NCBI RefSeq assembly: GCF_000026045.1
Contig: NC_007426.1
Coordinates: forward strand, 930,001 to 994,000
Source: Natronomonas pharaonis DSM 2160
GTDB taxonomy: Archaea; Halobacteriota; Halobacteria; Halobacteriales; Haloarculaceae
Length of the DNA stretch: 64,000 nt
Direction: 5' to 3'
Positions within the stretch are counted from its first letter, which is position 1, and every line of letters starts with the position of its first letter. Position numbers and translations under genes: made by a program. Shown here piece by piece: positions 8,930 to 18,015 of this stretch. The notes beneath the pieces are model-generated. The model was given only the letters and a program-made list of their open reading frames with translations. It was not told the origin of the DNA and did not search any database.

Positions 8930-10063
8930 ATGTCGGAGCCCGACGACGTCTGTGTCGTCACCCACCCGATCGGGTCCGCCTCCGAGAGTCACGCGGAGAC
9001 GTTGCTCGACATCCTCGGGGCGATCACGGACGTTTCGCTGGTCGCCATCTCTGTCGCTGAGGAGTCCCCGCTCCGCGAGGAGTACGACACGATCGAGGTC
9101 TCGAGGGTCGGCACCGGCGGGCCGATCCCGATCGCCGCCCTGCGGTTTCTGGCGAATCAGGTCCGGATGGCGATGATCCTCCGAAGGCGGCCGGAAGAGG
9201 TCGTGCTCTTCTTCGGGGTGACCGCCTATCTGCTCCCGATCGTGGCCGCGAAACTCGCCGGAAAGACGGTCGTACTCCAGCCGCGGGGGAACGTCCCGCT
9301 GACCCTCCGCCTTCACTGGGAGCGACGGCTGCCGGACGTGCTGGCCCGCGGGCTGGCTGGCGTGGTGTGGTCCATGGAGCGGCTGGGATATCACGCCGCG
9401 GATGCGATCATTACCTACACGCCCTCGATGGCCGAGGAGCTGGGGCTCGATCGGTTCGAGGAGAAGCTGTACCCGAACGGGGCGCGGTACGTGGATACGG
9501 ATGAATTTTACCCGCGAGTCCCGTTCGAAGAGCGCGATCGCGTGGTCGGGTTTCTGGGCCGGCTCGACGAGGAGAAGAACGTTCGAACGCTGGCGGCGGT
9601 GGCGAAGGAGTTGCCCGAGGACGTGACGTTTCGGTTTATCGGTGATGGCGATCTGCGGGAGGAACTGGAGGAAGAGCTTGCCGCGGAGATCGAGGCGGGA
9701 AAGGTGGAGTTTACCGGGTGGGTCGATCACGACGAGGTGCCCCGGCAGTTGAGCGAATTGCGGTTGCTCGTGTTGCCTTCGGAGCCGACCGAGGGGCTGC
9801 CGACGGTGATTCTGGAAGCAATGGCTTGTGGGACACCCGTGCTTGCGACACCTGTTTCGGGAGTGCCGGACGTGGTTCGGCAGGGCGAAACCAGTTTTCT
9901 GATGGACGAGGTTGCAGGCGAGGCAATTGCACGGGACATCGAGGGAATTCTCGACCGCGATGACCTGACGGAGCTGAGTCAGTATGCTCGGGAACACATC
10001 AAAGCCGAGTACAGCTTCGACGCTGCCGTCCGGCGGTGGCGGAGGGTACTCGAAGCATTATAA
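8930..10063 (+). CDS. Family 4 glycosyltransferase
   Basis: A GT-B fold retaining glycosyltransferase of about 377 residues. It has an N-terminal acceptor domain, a hinge near NGARYVD, and a donor domain with VVGFLGRLDEEKNV, FIGDGDLREEL, FTGWVDHDEVP, LLVLPSEPTEGLPTVILEAM (the EX7E motif) and GTPVLATPVSGVPDVV. I chose the ATG at 8930 because homologous sequence (VCVVTHP) begins just after it. The frame extends to a GTG at 8858 that overlaps the previous stop, so translational coupling from there is an alternative. Like its upstream neighbour it is rich in GATC, unlike the core genes. Confidence 0.82.
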   Translation: MSEPDDVCVVTHPIGSASESHAETLLDILGAITDVSLVAISVAEESPLREEYDTIEVSRVGTGGPIPIAALRFLANQVRMAMILRRRPEEVVLFFGVTAYLLPIVAAKLAGKTVVLQPRGNVPLTLRLHWERRLPDVLARGLAGVVWSMERLGYHAADAIITYTPSMAEELGLDRFEEKLYPNGARYVDTDEFYPRVPFEERDRVVGFLGRLDEEKNVRTLAAVAKELPEDVTFRFIGDGDLREELEEELAAEIEAGKVEFTGWVDHDEVPRQLSELRLLVLPSEPTEGLPTVILEAMACGTPVLATPVSGVPDVVRQGETSFLMDEVAGEAIARDIEGILDRDDLTELSQYAREHIKAEYSFDAAVRRWRRVLEAL

Positions 10064-10145
10064 ATGATAGCAGATAGAGCACGAGCGATGACAAAAGTCA
10101 TAGCCATGGATCGGGAACTGTTGACAACCGAACTGTCGAGACACG

Positions 10146-11126
10146 ATGACAACCAATCAAAATAAACAGGAGCGGGCGACGTATATCCAGTCGGTTGTAA
10201 AGGAGGAGTTCGACAGAGACGTTACCGTTCGTCCAGTCACGCGCTCCCTCTATGAGGTGACTGTCGGCGACGATTCGATACGGTATGCGAAATGGTGGGA
10301 CCGGAAATTCGACGAACTCATGCGATTGACCGAACTCGATACTGACATCGGGATGCCCAAGAGTCGGGTGTTCGAGGGCGACGTATACATTCAACTCATG
10401 GAGCCTGCACCCGGGCGACCGCTCTCTCATCAGCTTGTCCTTCGCTGTGTCCCCGGTCTCTGGTGGCATTCGCGGGACCAGGTCGAAGCGGCAGTGACAC
10501 AGGTTGGAAGATACATTGGTCGCCTCCATCAAGAGACATCGAACGAATCGACAGAAATCGATATATCTAACCTTCATATTGATAAATACGACGCAGTGTC
10601 TGATGGATCTATTCACCCGCGGTTGGAACAATAACTTGACAGCGAACTAGTCGAAGAAATATGGTCAAGGGTTGAACGGTACGACGACTCACAACAAATC
10701 TCATCCCTCATTCATGGCGATTTAATGTTATATCATGCTTATACTGACTTCAGCAGCGTCTCGCTTATTGATTTTGACGGGGTTGCAACCGGACATCCCC
10801 TTGAAGACGTTGCGATATTTAAATCAGCGTTGGAACTGATTATACAGCGACTACCATATACAGGTTGGACACAATATCAAAAACTCTGTGATGCGTTCGA
10901 TGAGGGTTATCTCAAGACGGCCCCGTCCGAGACCAATTCCAGAAAGCTTGAAGAATTTCTCCATACGATACATCATCTCACCATTCTTCTATATTATTTT
11001 GAAAGGCTTCCAAAGAAATTGGAGAGTCAGTGCGAGTATGCCAAATCGTCACGTTTGAAGCTCTCTGCACTATCAATTATCGATACGTGGCTTCTAAAAC
11101 GCTCTCTCAAACGTCTGCTTTTGTAG
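10146..11126 (+). pseudogene. Aminoglycoside-phosphotransferase-fold kinase interrupted by one in-frame stop
   Basis: Codons before and after a TAA at 10632-10634 are in one frame and together give about 325 residues of a protein-kinase-like (APH/choline kinase) fold. The N-terminal part has a beta-rich lobe (YEVTVGDDSIRYAKWW) and VGRYIGRLHQ. The C-terminal part has the catalytic loop LIHGDLMLYH and the metal site SLIDFDGVATGHP. The usual Asn that closes HGDxxxxN is His here. Apart from the stop nothing is broken, so the mutation may be recent. A sugar, choline or similar small-molecule kinase for the nearby glycan genes is possible. Base composition is more AT-rich than the flanks. Confidence 0.7.
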
Positions 11127-11334
11127 CTGAAATTCCCCATACAACCACTCACGTGTGTCGTGGTAAAACTCCATACTCAACGGCGAATGATATTATTCGA
11201 TGTTTTCATTTGACCGCCGTTCACTCAAGATGGGTCCCCATCATGAACCGTGACAACGAATTTGCAAAAGGCAATCTTCCGCGTTCATAACACGCAATTA
11301 GAAGCTATTCGGATGTTGCGGCAACCCTATCTGT

Positions 11335-12399
11335 TTATGTAACACGCTCGTAGTGGGTTTTGAGTTCAGAACAGAGTGCCTCCCAAGAGTGGTAATCGGC
11401 GACGAATCTTCGCGCATTTTCGCCTAGATTGGCCCTATGCTGGTCGTCGGCAAGAAGTCGTTCGATCTTCGCGGACAACGCCTGCGAATCACGCATAGGG
11501 ACGAGATACCCATTATATCCAGTGTCGATCAGCGACGGAAGACCACCACTGTCCGTCGCAACGACCGGTAGACCCCACGACATTGCCTCGAGCACAACGT
11601 TCGGCATTCCTTCACCCTCAGTCGACGCGAGGGCAAACACACCTGCTGACCTGTAGTATCGACCGACATCGTCGGGGTCGACTTCGCCCTCAAACGTGAC
11701 ATCAGCACCGGCCTCGGCGGCGCGTCGTTCGAGCCGGTCGCGCTCGGATCCGTCACCGACGATAGTGAGCGACGCGTTGATCTCCGCGACAGCGTCGATG
11801 AGATACTCGATACCTTTCTTCGGTGCGAGTCGACCGACGTAGAGGACTCCTTCTCCTGATGCTGTTTCGTCAGGAATGGATACAGCGTTACCAAGTATGT
11901 CGATATTGCACTCAATATCATCGAAGTCGGCGACTACATCGTCTCGGATCTTTCCGGACTGCGCGAGAACAAGTGTGTCATCGAGAACTCGACGCATCAT
12001 CCAACGTTTCCACCAGACGTCGTTCATGAAATAGTAGTCCCCACCGCGGACCCATGCAAAGTACGGAAGGCCGGTAAGGCGGTTGAGAACGTATCCAAGG
12101 AAGCCGACTGGGTAAAGCATCATACACTGGAGGACGTCGAACTCGTTACGACGACGGATGAGAGCCAACATCGCAAACACGAGAAAAGTGAGATCACTCA
12201 CGAACGGATTCACCCGCCAGTTTTGGATACGTACCACCTCGTATGGGACATCACTGTCATCATGGTCACCGAAGCGTTTCGTGAAAACTGTCACGTCGTG
12301 ACCTTGATGGTGTAGCTCGGTTGCCATACGTTTCGTCTGGGTCTCCATGCCTCCGATGACGTCTGGCGGGAATGTTTTGAGAATGATGGCGACACGCAT
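11335..12399 (-). CDS. Family 4 glycosyltransferase
   Basis: A 354-residue GT-B enzyme that starts MRVAIILKTFPPDVIGGMET, the usual glycine-rich N-terminal strand of GT4 proteins. The donor domain shows VLYVGRLAPKKGIEYLIDAV, IVGDGSERDRLE, FEGEVDPDD, ALASTEGEGMPNVVLEAMSW (EX7E) and GLPVVATDSGGLP. It probably adds a hexose to a lipid-linked oligosaccharide on the inner membrane face. It is transcribed against both neighbours, so it is likely a single-gene unit. Sugar specificity cannot be read. Confidence 0.85.
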   Translation of the reverse strand: MRVAIILKTFPPDVIGGMETQTKRMATELHHQGHDVTVFTKRFGDHDDSDVPYEVVRIQNWRVNPFVSDLTFLVFAMLALIRRRNEFDVLQCMMLYPVGFLGYVLNRLTGLPYFAWVRGGDYYFMNDVWWKRWMMRRVLDDTLVLAQSGKIRDDVVADFDDIECNIDILGNAVSIPDETASGEGVLYVGRLAPKKGIEYLIDAVAEINASLTIVGDGSERDRLERRAAEAGADVTFEGEVDPDDVGRYYRSAGVFALASTEGEGMPNVVLEAMSWGLPVVATDSGGLPSLIDTGYNGYLVPMRDSQALSAKIERLLADDQHRANLGENARRFVADYHSWEALCSELKTHYERVT

Positions 12400-12501
12400 T
12401 TTTCGATAGTTACAGCGGTGTACGTGTAAGAGCTTCTATTATCCTATGAATGTTGGGAGGTAATAAGAAGCCATTTACAGCACGAAACGGAGAACATATG
12501 C

Positions 12502-13122
12502 ATGGGGAAGTCAGAGAAAATACGTTATGATGCGGTGTTACAACGAATCCCCGAGACTACGGAGACGATTCTTGATATTGGATGTGCTAGACATAGTGAA
12601 GAGAAGAGAGAGTCGGCAAATTTACATGAGTATCTGATAACAAACACCGAGTGCCACGTACAAGGAATAGATGTGCTTGAGGAAGAGATCGAAAAGATGC
12701 GGAATGAAGGGTACGATGTTCAGGTGGGGGACGCCGAAATCTTTGAGTCGGAAACCGAGTTTGATGTTATCGTTGCTGGTGAGGTTATAGAACATCTGAA
12801 AAACATAGGGAAGTTCATCCGCACTGCGGAGAGCAATCTCGCTGTGGGGGGGAAACTGATAATCACGACCCCGAATCCGGACGGCTTCGCGTATTTCAGG
12901 AAAGCACTGTTCAACCAGCCAAACAACCCCACACACACCTGCTGGGTAGACCCTAAGAACCTTGAGCAGCTTATTTCCATCACCGAAACAGATCTGCAAC
13001 TAAACGAATGGACATACCTCCCACCAGTTGGTGGTGTTTCCATGGTCCTCTGGAAGACGGGTTTCAGCAGAGCTGCGAGCCCAGGGTACGTTGCTGAACT
13101 CTCGTTAGATTCAACTGGGTAA
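12502..13122 (+). CDS. Class I SAM-dependent methyltransferase
   Basis: A 206-residue Rossmann methyltransferase. Motif I is ETILDIGCARHSEE, the acidic residue at the end of strand 2 lies in VQGIDVLEEEIEKM, motif II/III is DVIVAGEVIEHLKNIGKF, and NLAVGGKLIITTPNPDG follows. This is the Methyltransf_11/23 pattern seen in glycan and lipid methylases. It is followed after three bases by the P-loop kinase gene, so the two are likely cotranscribed. The acceptor is unknown; a sugar or phospho-substituent of the surface glycan is plausible. The region is AT-rich. Confidence 0.75.
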   Translation: MGKSEKIRYDAVLQRIPETTETILDIGCARHSEEKRESANLHEYLITNTECHVQGIDVLEEEIEKMRNEGYDVQVGDAEIFESETEFDVIVAGEVIEHLKNIGKFIRTAESNLAVGGKLIITTPNPDGFAYFRKALFNQPNNPTHTCWVDPKNLEQLISITETDLQLNEWTYLPPVGGVSMVLWKTGFSRAASPGYVAELSLDSTG

Positions 13123-13125
13123 ACT

Positions 13126-13857
13126 ATGAGTCATATTGAATTTGTTGGGCCGCCGGGTGCTGGAAAATCGACGATTTACGGTGCCGTAATCGATAACCCG
13201 AAATTCTTTGGAGCGCTCCAAGAGGATGCTGTGAAACGGTGGATGCTACGTAAAGCACGCAAACGGTACCGGATCCTCTATCGGATGACCCCGGGTTTTC
13301 TCCGCTCACTGCTTGTCGATAGCGTTATCGAATATCGTCTCAGACGAGCGGTATTCGACGATTTTGTTCGAAGCTACCCTAACTTTCCCCATGTCTTGTC
13401 TCTGATACTGAACGAAGCACGATATCAACCGGAGACACTTCATCAACTGGTCAAACGATGTGCTGAAACATATCAAATAGGGGTTGAAACAGTCGAGGAC
13501 GATGAAACACTTTTTATCGACGAGGGCTTTTCTCAGAGCGCGGTCTCAATACTATGGCGGTTTGACGACAGACAGTTCCCACTGAGTGACTACTTCCAGC
13601 GTACGCCTACACCCAGATTACTCATCTACGTGGATGCCCCAGTCGACACATGCATTCAGAGACAACAAAAACGGGGAAACGTTCCTGCCTCAAAAGAATG
13701 GGTCTCGGAGGATATTCAAACGGTTCAATACGACTTGGATAACATTTGTCAGCAGGTAGTGACGGCAGCAGAAAAGCATACGCAGGTACTAACCATTAAC
13801 AATACCGGTGGTATCGACACTGCGGTGGACCGCATTCGTTCGGCACTGTCCAACTGA
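13126..13857 (+). CDS. P-loop kinase-like protein
   Basis: A 243-residue P-loop NTPase that begins MSHIEFVGPPGAGKSTIYGA (Walker A). A Walker B-like segment is TLFIDEGFSQSAV, and RLLIYVDAPVDTCIQRQQKRG resembles the lid region of nucleoside and adenylylsulfate-type kinases. No DNA- or membrane-binding region is seen. The spacing of three bases to the methyltransferase suggests joint transcription. The substrate is unknown. A kinase of this general class (Cj1415-like) belongs to the Campylobacter phosphoramidate pathway, but the link here is only contextual. Confidence 0.6.
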   Translation: MSHIEFVGPPGAGKSTIYGAVIDNPKFFGALQEDAVKRWMLRKARKRYRILYRMTPGFLRSLLVDSVIEYRLRRAVFDDFVRSYPNFPHVLSLILNEARYQPETLHQLVKRCAETYQIGVETVEDDETLFIDEGFSQSAVSILWRFDDRQFPLSDYFQRTPTPRLLIYVDAPVDTCIQRQQKRGNVPASKEWVSEDIQTVQYDLDNICQQVVTAAEKHTQVLTINNTGGIDTAVDRIRSALSN

Positions 13858-13997
13858 GCGCTATTGTCAGATTGGAAACTTACGGGCTCCATAAGAACGG
13901 GGGACTCCGCGAACCGAAAACAGGGTGAGGAGTATATAAAACAGGGATTCGGCGGATTCAATAGAGTTGGCCACAATAAGTACGTACAGAGTGCTCA

Positions 13998-15380
13998 ATG
14001 GGTGGACAAATGCATGCCGAGCAAACGGTTGTTGTCGAGGATGAATTCGGGATCGATGATACACTAAAGGATGATCTCAAGACCGTGGCAGGTATACCGG
14101 ATGTGGAAAGAGTGATTGCACTTGGGGACATCGGCCCGTCAAAATCTGAAACTCCGGGATCGATAGCTGTTGCAACGACGGGCACGGTCTATCCTGAGTT
14201 CTGTTCGAATGTCGTCAACTGTGGCATGTCTCTCCTGCGGACCGGCCTCAAAGAAGAGGACGTGACTGATGAACTTCTAACCAAATTCTGTGAGCGCCTG
14301 CAAAGTCCAGACGAGCGTTTCAGTCCTGACAAGCAGGATACCATCGGTATGCTGGAACACGGCGCCGAGTACGTCGTTGACGAATGGGGATTCAGTCCGG
14401 ACCTGTTGACCAACATCGAAAACGGCGGAAATATGTTCAAAACTGAAAACCGGACACGGGAGATTCGGGAGCTTGTCCCGCCGTGGATACTCAGTCACCC
14501 AAACGCACGTGAGGACACTCCTATTCCAAACCTATCAGGAAACCACTTTATCGAGTTCCAGGTCGTTGACGAGGTGTTAGATTCGGACACTGCGACAGAG
14601 TGGGGACTCAGTGAGGGCGATGTCTTGGTTGCCATGCATGGGGACTATCAACTCACCCTCTACATCAATTGGCACTACGCCAATCGCCACAAGTTCCGAG
14701 AACATGCCGCTCTTCAGGATAAAATCAAACTCCAACTCTCGAAGCTACTCTTCCACGCGTGGAGTGGCAGAGTCCGAGATCTCCCGCAGAACTGGAAATG
14801 TTACAATGGATCGGAGCGATTCTCGGGGATTGATACGAACACTGTCCAAGGGGACCGATACGTTCAGACCCAGCATGCAGCGATGAATTTCGGCTATGCC
14901 AATCGACTTCTCGCCAACTGCTATATGGCCGATGTGTTGGCAGATATCACTTCCAAAGCGAGCGACGCATCGCTGCTGTGGGATGTCGGGCACGACACCC
15001 TGCAGCGGGAATCCATTGGGGGAGAGGAATACTGGATACATCGGAAGGCTGCAGGTAATGCCGCTGCAGGTAAGCCTGCATTTATTTCGGGGTCGTACAA
15101 TATGGATTCGTTTCTCGGCCAAGGACTTCCAGGTGCGGAAGCATATCTCAACTCCTACGACCACGGCAGTGGGAATGTAATCAGCTACTTTGAATCAAAC
15201 GGCCAGCTACCCAAAACAGACCTATCAACTGCGAAGTACTCCTTGCAGGAGGCACGTGACAGTGATAAAATTAAACATATTGATAGGAAACCAATCGAAA
15301 GGCTGGCCGATAACGTGACTGGGAAAGGTATTCTTTCGGGAGTGGCGTGGCTTCGGCCCATTGCAAATATTGGCGAGTAA
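13998..15380 (+). CDS. Divergent RtcB-like protein
   Basis: A 460-residue protein that follows the RtcB RNA-ligase fold end to end but with altered catalytic positions. VVNCGMSLLRTGL matches the DINCGVRLLRTNL region, keeping the Cys but replacing the metal-binding Asp by Val. NHFIEFQ keeps the Asn-His of GNHF. The HSGSRG loop is missing, with MHGDYQ in its place. NFGYANR matches the AANFAYANR block, IHRKAA matches VHRKGA, and NSYDHGSG keeps the His of SHGAGR, the residue guanylylated in canonical RtcB. The MPDVH segment is also lost. It is unlikely to be the housekeeping tRNA ligase. It sits alone among glycan genes. An ATG at 14010 is an alternative start. Confidence 0.65.
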   Translation: MGGQMHAEQTVVVEDEFGIDDTLKDDLKTVAGIPDVERVIALGDIGPSKSETPGSIAVATTGTVYPEFCSNVVNCGMSLLRTGLKEEDVTDELLTKFCERLQSPDERFSPDKQDTIGMLEHGAEYVVDEWGFSPDLLTNIENGGNMFKTENRTREIRELVPPWILSHPNAREDTPIPNLSGNHFIEFQVVDEVLDSDTATEWGLSEGDVLVAMHGDYQLTLYINWHYANRHKFREHAALQDKIKLQLSKLLFHAWSGRVRDLPQNWKCYNGSERFSGIDTNTVQGDRYVQTQHAAMNFGYANRLLANCYMADVLADITSKASDASLLWDVGHDTLQRESIGGEEYWIHRKAAGNAAAGKPAFISGSYNMDSFLGQGLPGAEAYLNSYDHGSGNVISYFESNGQLPKTDLSTAKYSLQEARDSDKIKHIDRKPIERLADNVTGKGILSGVAWLRPIANIGE

Positions 15381-15853
15381 CCGCCACGGCCCATATAACA
15401 ACAAATTAGTCTCATATCTGGACTTGGACTACATTATTACTCAGAGGATGTTTAGGCAGTGACATTTGACAGGTTGAACCTACAGCTTATTTTATTGTCT
15501 GATTTGATCAATCACATTACCGGGATCTCCATCATATAGGATACCGCTGTCTGTCCAAAAGTCGTAATCTTTGGTCGGTACTTGCCAATTCCCATAGACT
15601 CGTTTCAGATACTCCTCAGGCTGGGAGGGTAGGTATACGCCGTGTTCCTCACTGTACATGCGGTCTTCGTAATGGTATTTTGGTACTTTTCTAACTTTGA
15701 TTTTATTTATTGTATTCAAAACTGGATCCATAATAGTATTATCTTTGACATACCAGTGATAGGCCGAATGTAAACGAGAGATTAGGTTCGCCTTTGATAT
15801 TCGTCTATGAGTCACATTCCAAGCATACTGCTCCCCCGCATGATAAACAATAA

Positions 15854-16856
15854 CGCTCTTCGGAAGCAGATTGTTGGTCGGGTAGAGCTGTCGCTGTGAA
15901 AGCGTAGCGGGCAAGGGTGACGCGAACGCGTCACCCGAACGCAATGTTCCCATTTGAATTGCTGAGCTCAGAGGCGAGCGCCGCGAACCTGCTGGAGCAG
16001 GTTCGCTGGCGCGAGGGCCTCTGTTGCCCGCGCTGCCGGTCTGAGTCGGTGATCAAACACGGCAGCTATCGAGAGTACCAGCGGTATCTCTGTAAGGATT
16101 GCGACCGCACGTTCAACGACAAGACCGGCACGATCTTCGCGCACGCGAAGATCGGCCTCGACAAGCTGTTGTTCGCGTTCTACTCGTTGCTCCGGTTCAA
16201 CACGAGTATCCGCCAGTTAGACGCTGAAATTGACGTGTCGTATCGCTCACTTCGCCGGCGCGTCGAGCAGTTCGCCAGAACGCTCGACGCGCCAGCCATC
16301 AACCTCGTTGGCCCGGTCGAGATCGACGAGTTCTACGTCTCTGCCGGGAAGAAGGGCCGCGAGCGCGACCGAGAGTCGCGCTCGCGTGCTCTCTCGAAAC
16401 GCGGACGAGGAACGTATGAGGAGGACAAACCACCAGTGTTCACGCTCGTTGATCGCGGCACCGGTCAGCGATACGTCGTCCCGGCGAAATCCGCCGACGA
16501 AGCGACGGTGCGACTCCTTCTCGAAAACCACGAGAAGGAGTCGCTAACCGTCTATACCGACGGATTTCGGGCATACGATCCACTTGACGATGATGAGGAC
16601 TTCCACCGAGAATCAGTAATTCACGGTGACGGCGAGTACGTTGATGGAGACGCACACGTGAACACGTGCGAGAGCCACGCGTCGCTGGCGCGACGGTGGC
16701 TCTCGCCACATCGAGGCGTCTCAAAGGACAAACTGACAGCGTATCTTAGACCGTTCCAACTTCGGCGACGAATCCTCCGCAAACCGGGACGAGAAGCACT
16801 GAAACAGATTATTCGAGAAGTTCTCTGACTCACCAACAATGTACTTCACAAGAGCG
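15854..16856 (+). mobile_element. IS1595-family insertion sequence with imperfect terminal repeats and 8-bp target duplication
   Basis: About 1.0 kb. The ends are imperfect inverted repeats of 34 bases (15854-15887 and 16823-16856); 26 positions agree by eye, including the outer CGCTCTT and an inner ATTGTTGGT. The element is flanked by AACAATAA at 15846-15853 and again at 16857-16864. An 8-bp duplication is typical of the IS1595 family. It holds one transposase gene whose stop codon lies inside the right repeat. The clean duplication and intact transposase suggest a recent insertion. Confidence 0.88.
15944..16828 (+). CDS. IS1595-family transposase (ISXO2-like DDE domain)
   Basis: About 294 residues from the ATG at 15944; an in-frame GTG at 15917 would add nine. 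The N-terminal zinc ribbon has CCPRC, CKDCDRTF and a KTGTIF stretch, followed by a helix-turn-helix-like segment (SIRQLDAEIDVSYRSLRRRV). The DDE/N core shows GPVEIDEFYV (first D), TVYTDGFRAY (second D) and HVNTCESHASLARRWLSPHR (C-terminal catalytic N/E region). All expected parts are present and the frame is intact, so the element may still be active. It is related to the decayed fragment at 5043-5198. Confidence 0.88.
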   Translation: MFPFELLSSEASAANLLEQVRWREGLCCPRCRSESVIKHGSYREYQRYLCKDCDRTFNDKTGTIFAHAKIGLDKLLFAFYSLLRFNTSIRQLDAEIDVSYRSLRRRVEQFARTLDAPAINLVGPVEIDEFYVSAGKKGRERDRESRSRALSKRGRGTYEEDKPPVFTLVDRGTGQRYVVPAKSADEATVRLLLENHEKESLTVYTDGFRAYDPLDDDEDFHRESVIHGDGEYVDGDAHVNTCESHASLARRWLSPHRGVSKDKLTAYLRPFQLRRRILRKPGREALKQIIREVL

Positions 16857-17293
16857 AACAATAATATCAACTTTGACATCATAACTGCGAGGTCTCCCCT
16901 TAACTGCAAATACTTTCTTTTGATATGTTTTTGTTTTGTATTCATAATCTTCGGACTCTTCGAACATGTCAATGACTTTCTCAACGTCCGTGGACCAGAC
17001 ACCGAGATCGATATCGTCATCCCAACTTATGAGATGGCCTTCGCGGACTAATCCGAGTAAATTGCCCAAATCAACCCAGTAGGCGACCTTGTTAGTTTCC
17101 AGCTCAGCACAGATGTCGAAAAACTGCTCTTCAATGTCCATAGCGGAGCCGTCGCGTTTCGAACAATTAAATATTAACGGACGAGCTAGTTGAACAGCCA
17201 TGGAGAATCATAGACCCGCGAGCTGATCGAATAAGAAACATCAGTACTTCACAAAGCCCGTTAGTTAGGACATCTGCCTGCTGAAGGTGTGTT

Positions 17294-17629
17294 CAAGACC
17301 AACAAGCAGACAGCGAAATCCACGAGGACCAGCTCGTTAACTTCCTCATCAACCAGCTTGACGAAGAAGTTGCTTTCTATCTTGCCGACAACGCTGAAAT
17401 CAATTCTGAGGACATCTACGAGGTCCTCGTCGGCGCAACCGCCGACGGGACTCCAATCTCGACGCTGCACAACTCCAGCGAAGACCCGCCACCGGCGAAC
17501 ACGATACTCTACCATCTTCGGATGAAGTTCGAACCGGAACGGCTCAAACGAGTCGCTAACACACTCCTTCGGCGACATATAGTCGAGCTGCTCCCCGAGC
17601 AGGTGGAGGTCTCTACCGGTCGTCACTGA
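17294..17629 (+). pseudogene. N-terminal remnant of an ISH3-family transposase
   Basis: The + strand in the frame of base 17294 reads QADSEIHEDQLVNFLINQLD, then NAEINSEDIYEVLVGATADG and ILYHLRMKF and ends LLPEQVEVSTGRH followed by TGA at 17627. This matches the first 110 or so residues of haloarchaeal ISH3 transposases. No catalytic DDE core follows, there is no start codon in place, and no terminal repeats are visible. It is a dead fragment. The minus-strand frame across this stretch is its shadow. Confidence 0.7.
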
Positions 17630-18015
17630 CCCAGCAAGCGTTTTCGCAAGTTGCAACGCTGTTGCGCCGGCGGCTGACCGCCGCCGACACCGACAGCTCC
17701 GTTTTTGATCAGCGTTGCTCGGCTGTGCTGGCGACTCATCAACAGATGACTCAGGTCGGGTTAACTGGCGATGCTTTGTGAGGTACTGAATTTGGTACAG
17801 TGGGATTCACCACCTTTCGACGGTGAGAATAATCGGATTAGATTTGGTCCCCGTCCGCATTCGTATCCAGCACAAACAGTGGCAGGAGTACCGCGACGAA
17901 GTCTGGAACAACCCCAGTAAGGACGCTTCCTGGCATCCCGACCTACAGCAACCCGACTGACCCGTCCTTTCGGTGTGTTTTTACGTCTCTCCGCGAAAGT
18001 TTGCCCACAGGTTAT
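17630..18015. other. Non-coding, repeat-scarred stretch before the flippase gene
   Basis: No convincing gene. A short + frame at about 17855-17960 ends IQHKQWQEYRDEVWNN and then WHPDLQQPD before a TGA; it looks like the tail of some lost protein but I do not recognise it. A GC-rich inverted segment (GGCGGC TGACCGCC) lies near 17673-17690. The stretch follows the ISH3 remnant and is probably transposon debris. Confidence 0.4.

Larger units (their letters stand above)
15492..17201 (-). pseudogene. LicD-family phosphotransferase gene split by an IS1595-family element
   Basis: The minus-strand coding sequence runs from 17201 to 16857, is interrupted by the element at 15854-16856, and continues from 15845 to a TAA at 15492. 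Removing the element and one copy of the 8-bp duplication restores an open frame of about 232 codons that reads DVKVDIIVYHAGEQYAW across the junction. The N-terminal half carries the LicD signature WVDLGNLLGLVREGHLISWD followed by DDIDLG. LicD proteins transfer phosphocholine or related phospho-groups from CDP-activated donors to glycans. The gene is now inactive as a single protein. Start may be the ATG at 17201 or an internal Met 20 codons later. Confidence 0.8.

Noticed and set aside
13998-15380. Calling the RtcB-like protein the housekeeping tRNA-splicing ligase
   Set aside because: The metal-binding Asp, the MPDVH motif and the HSGSRG loop are not conserved.
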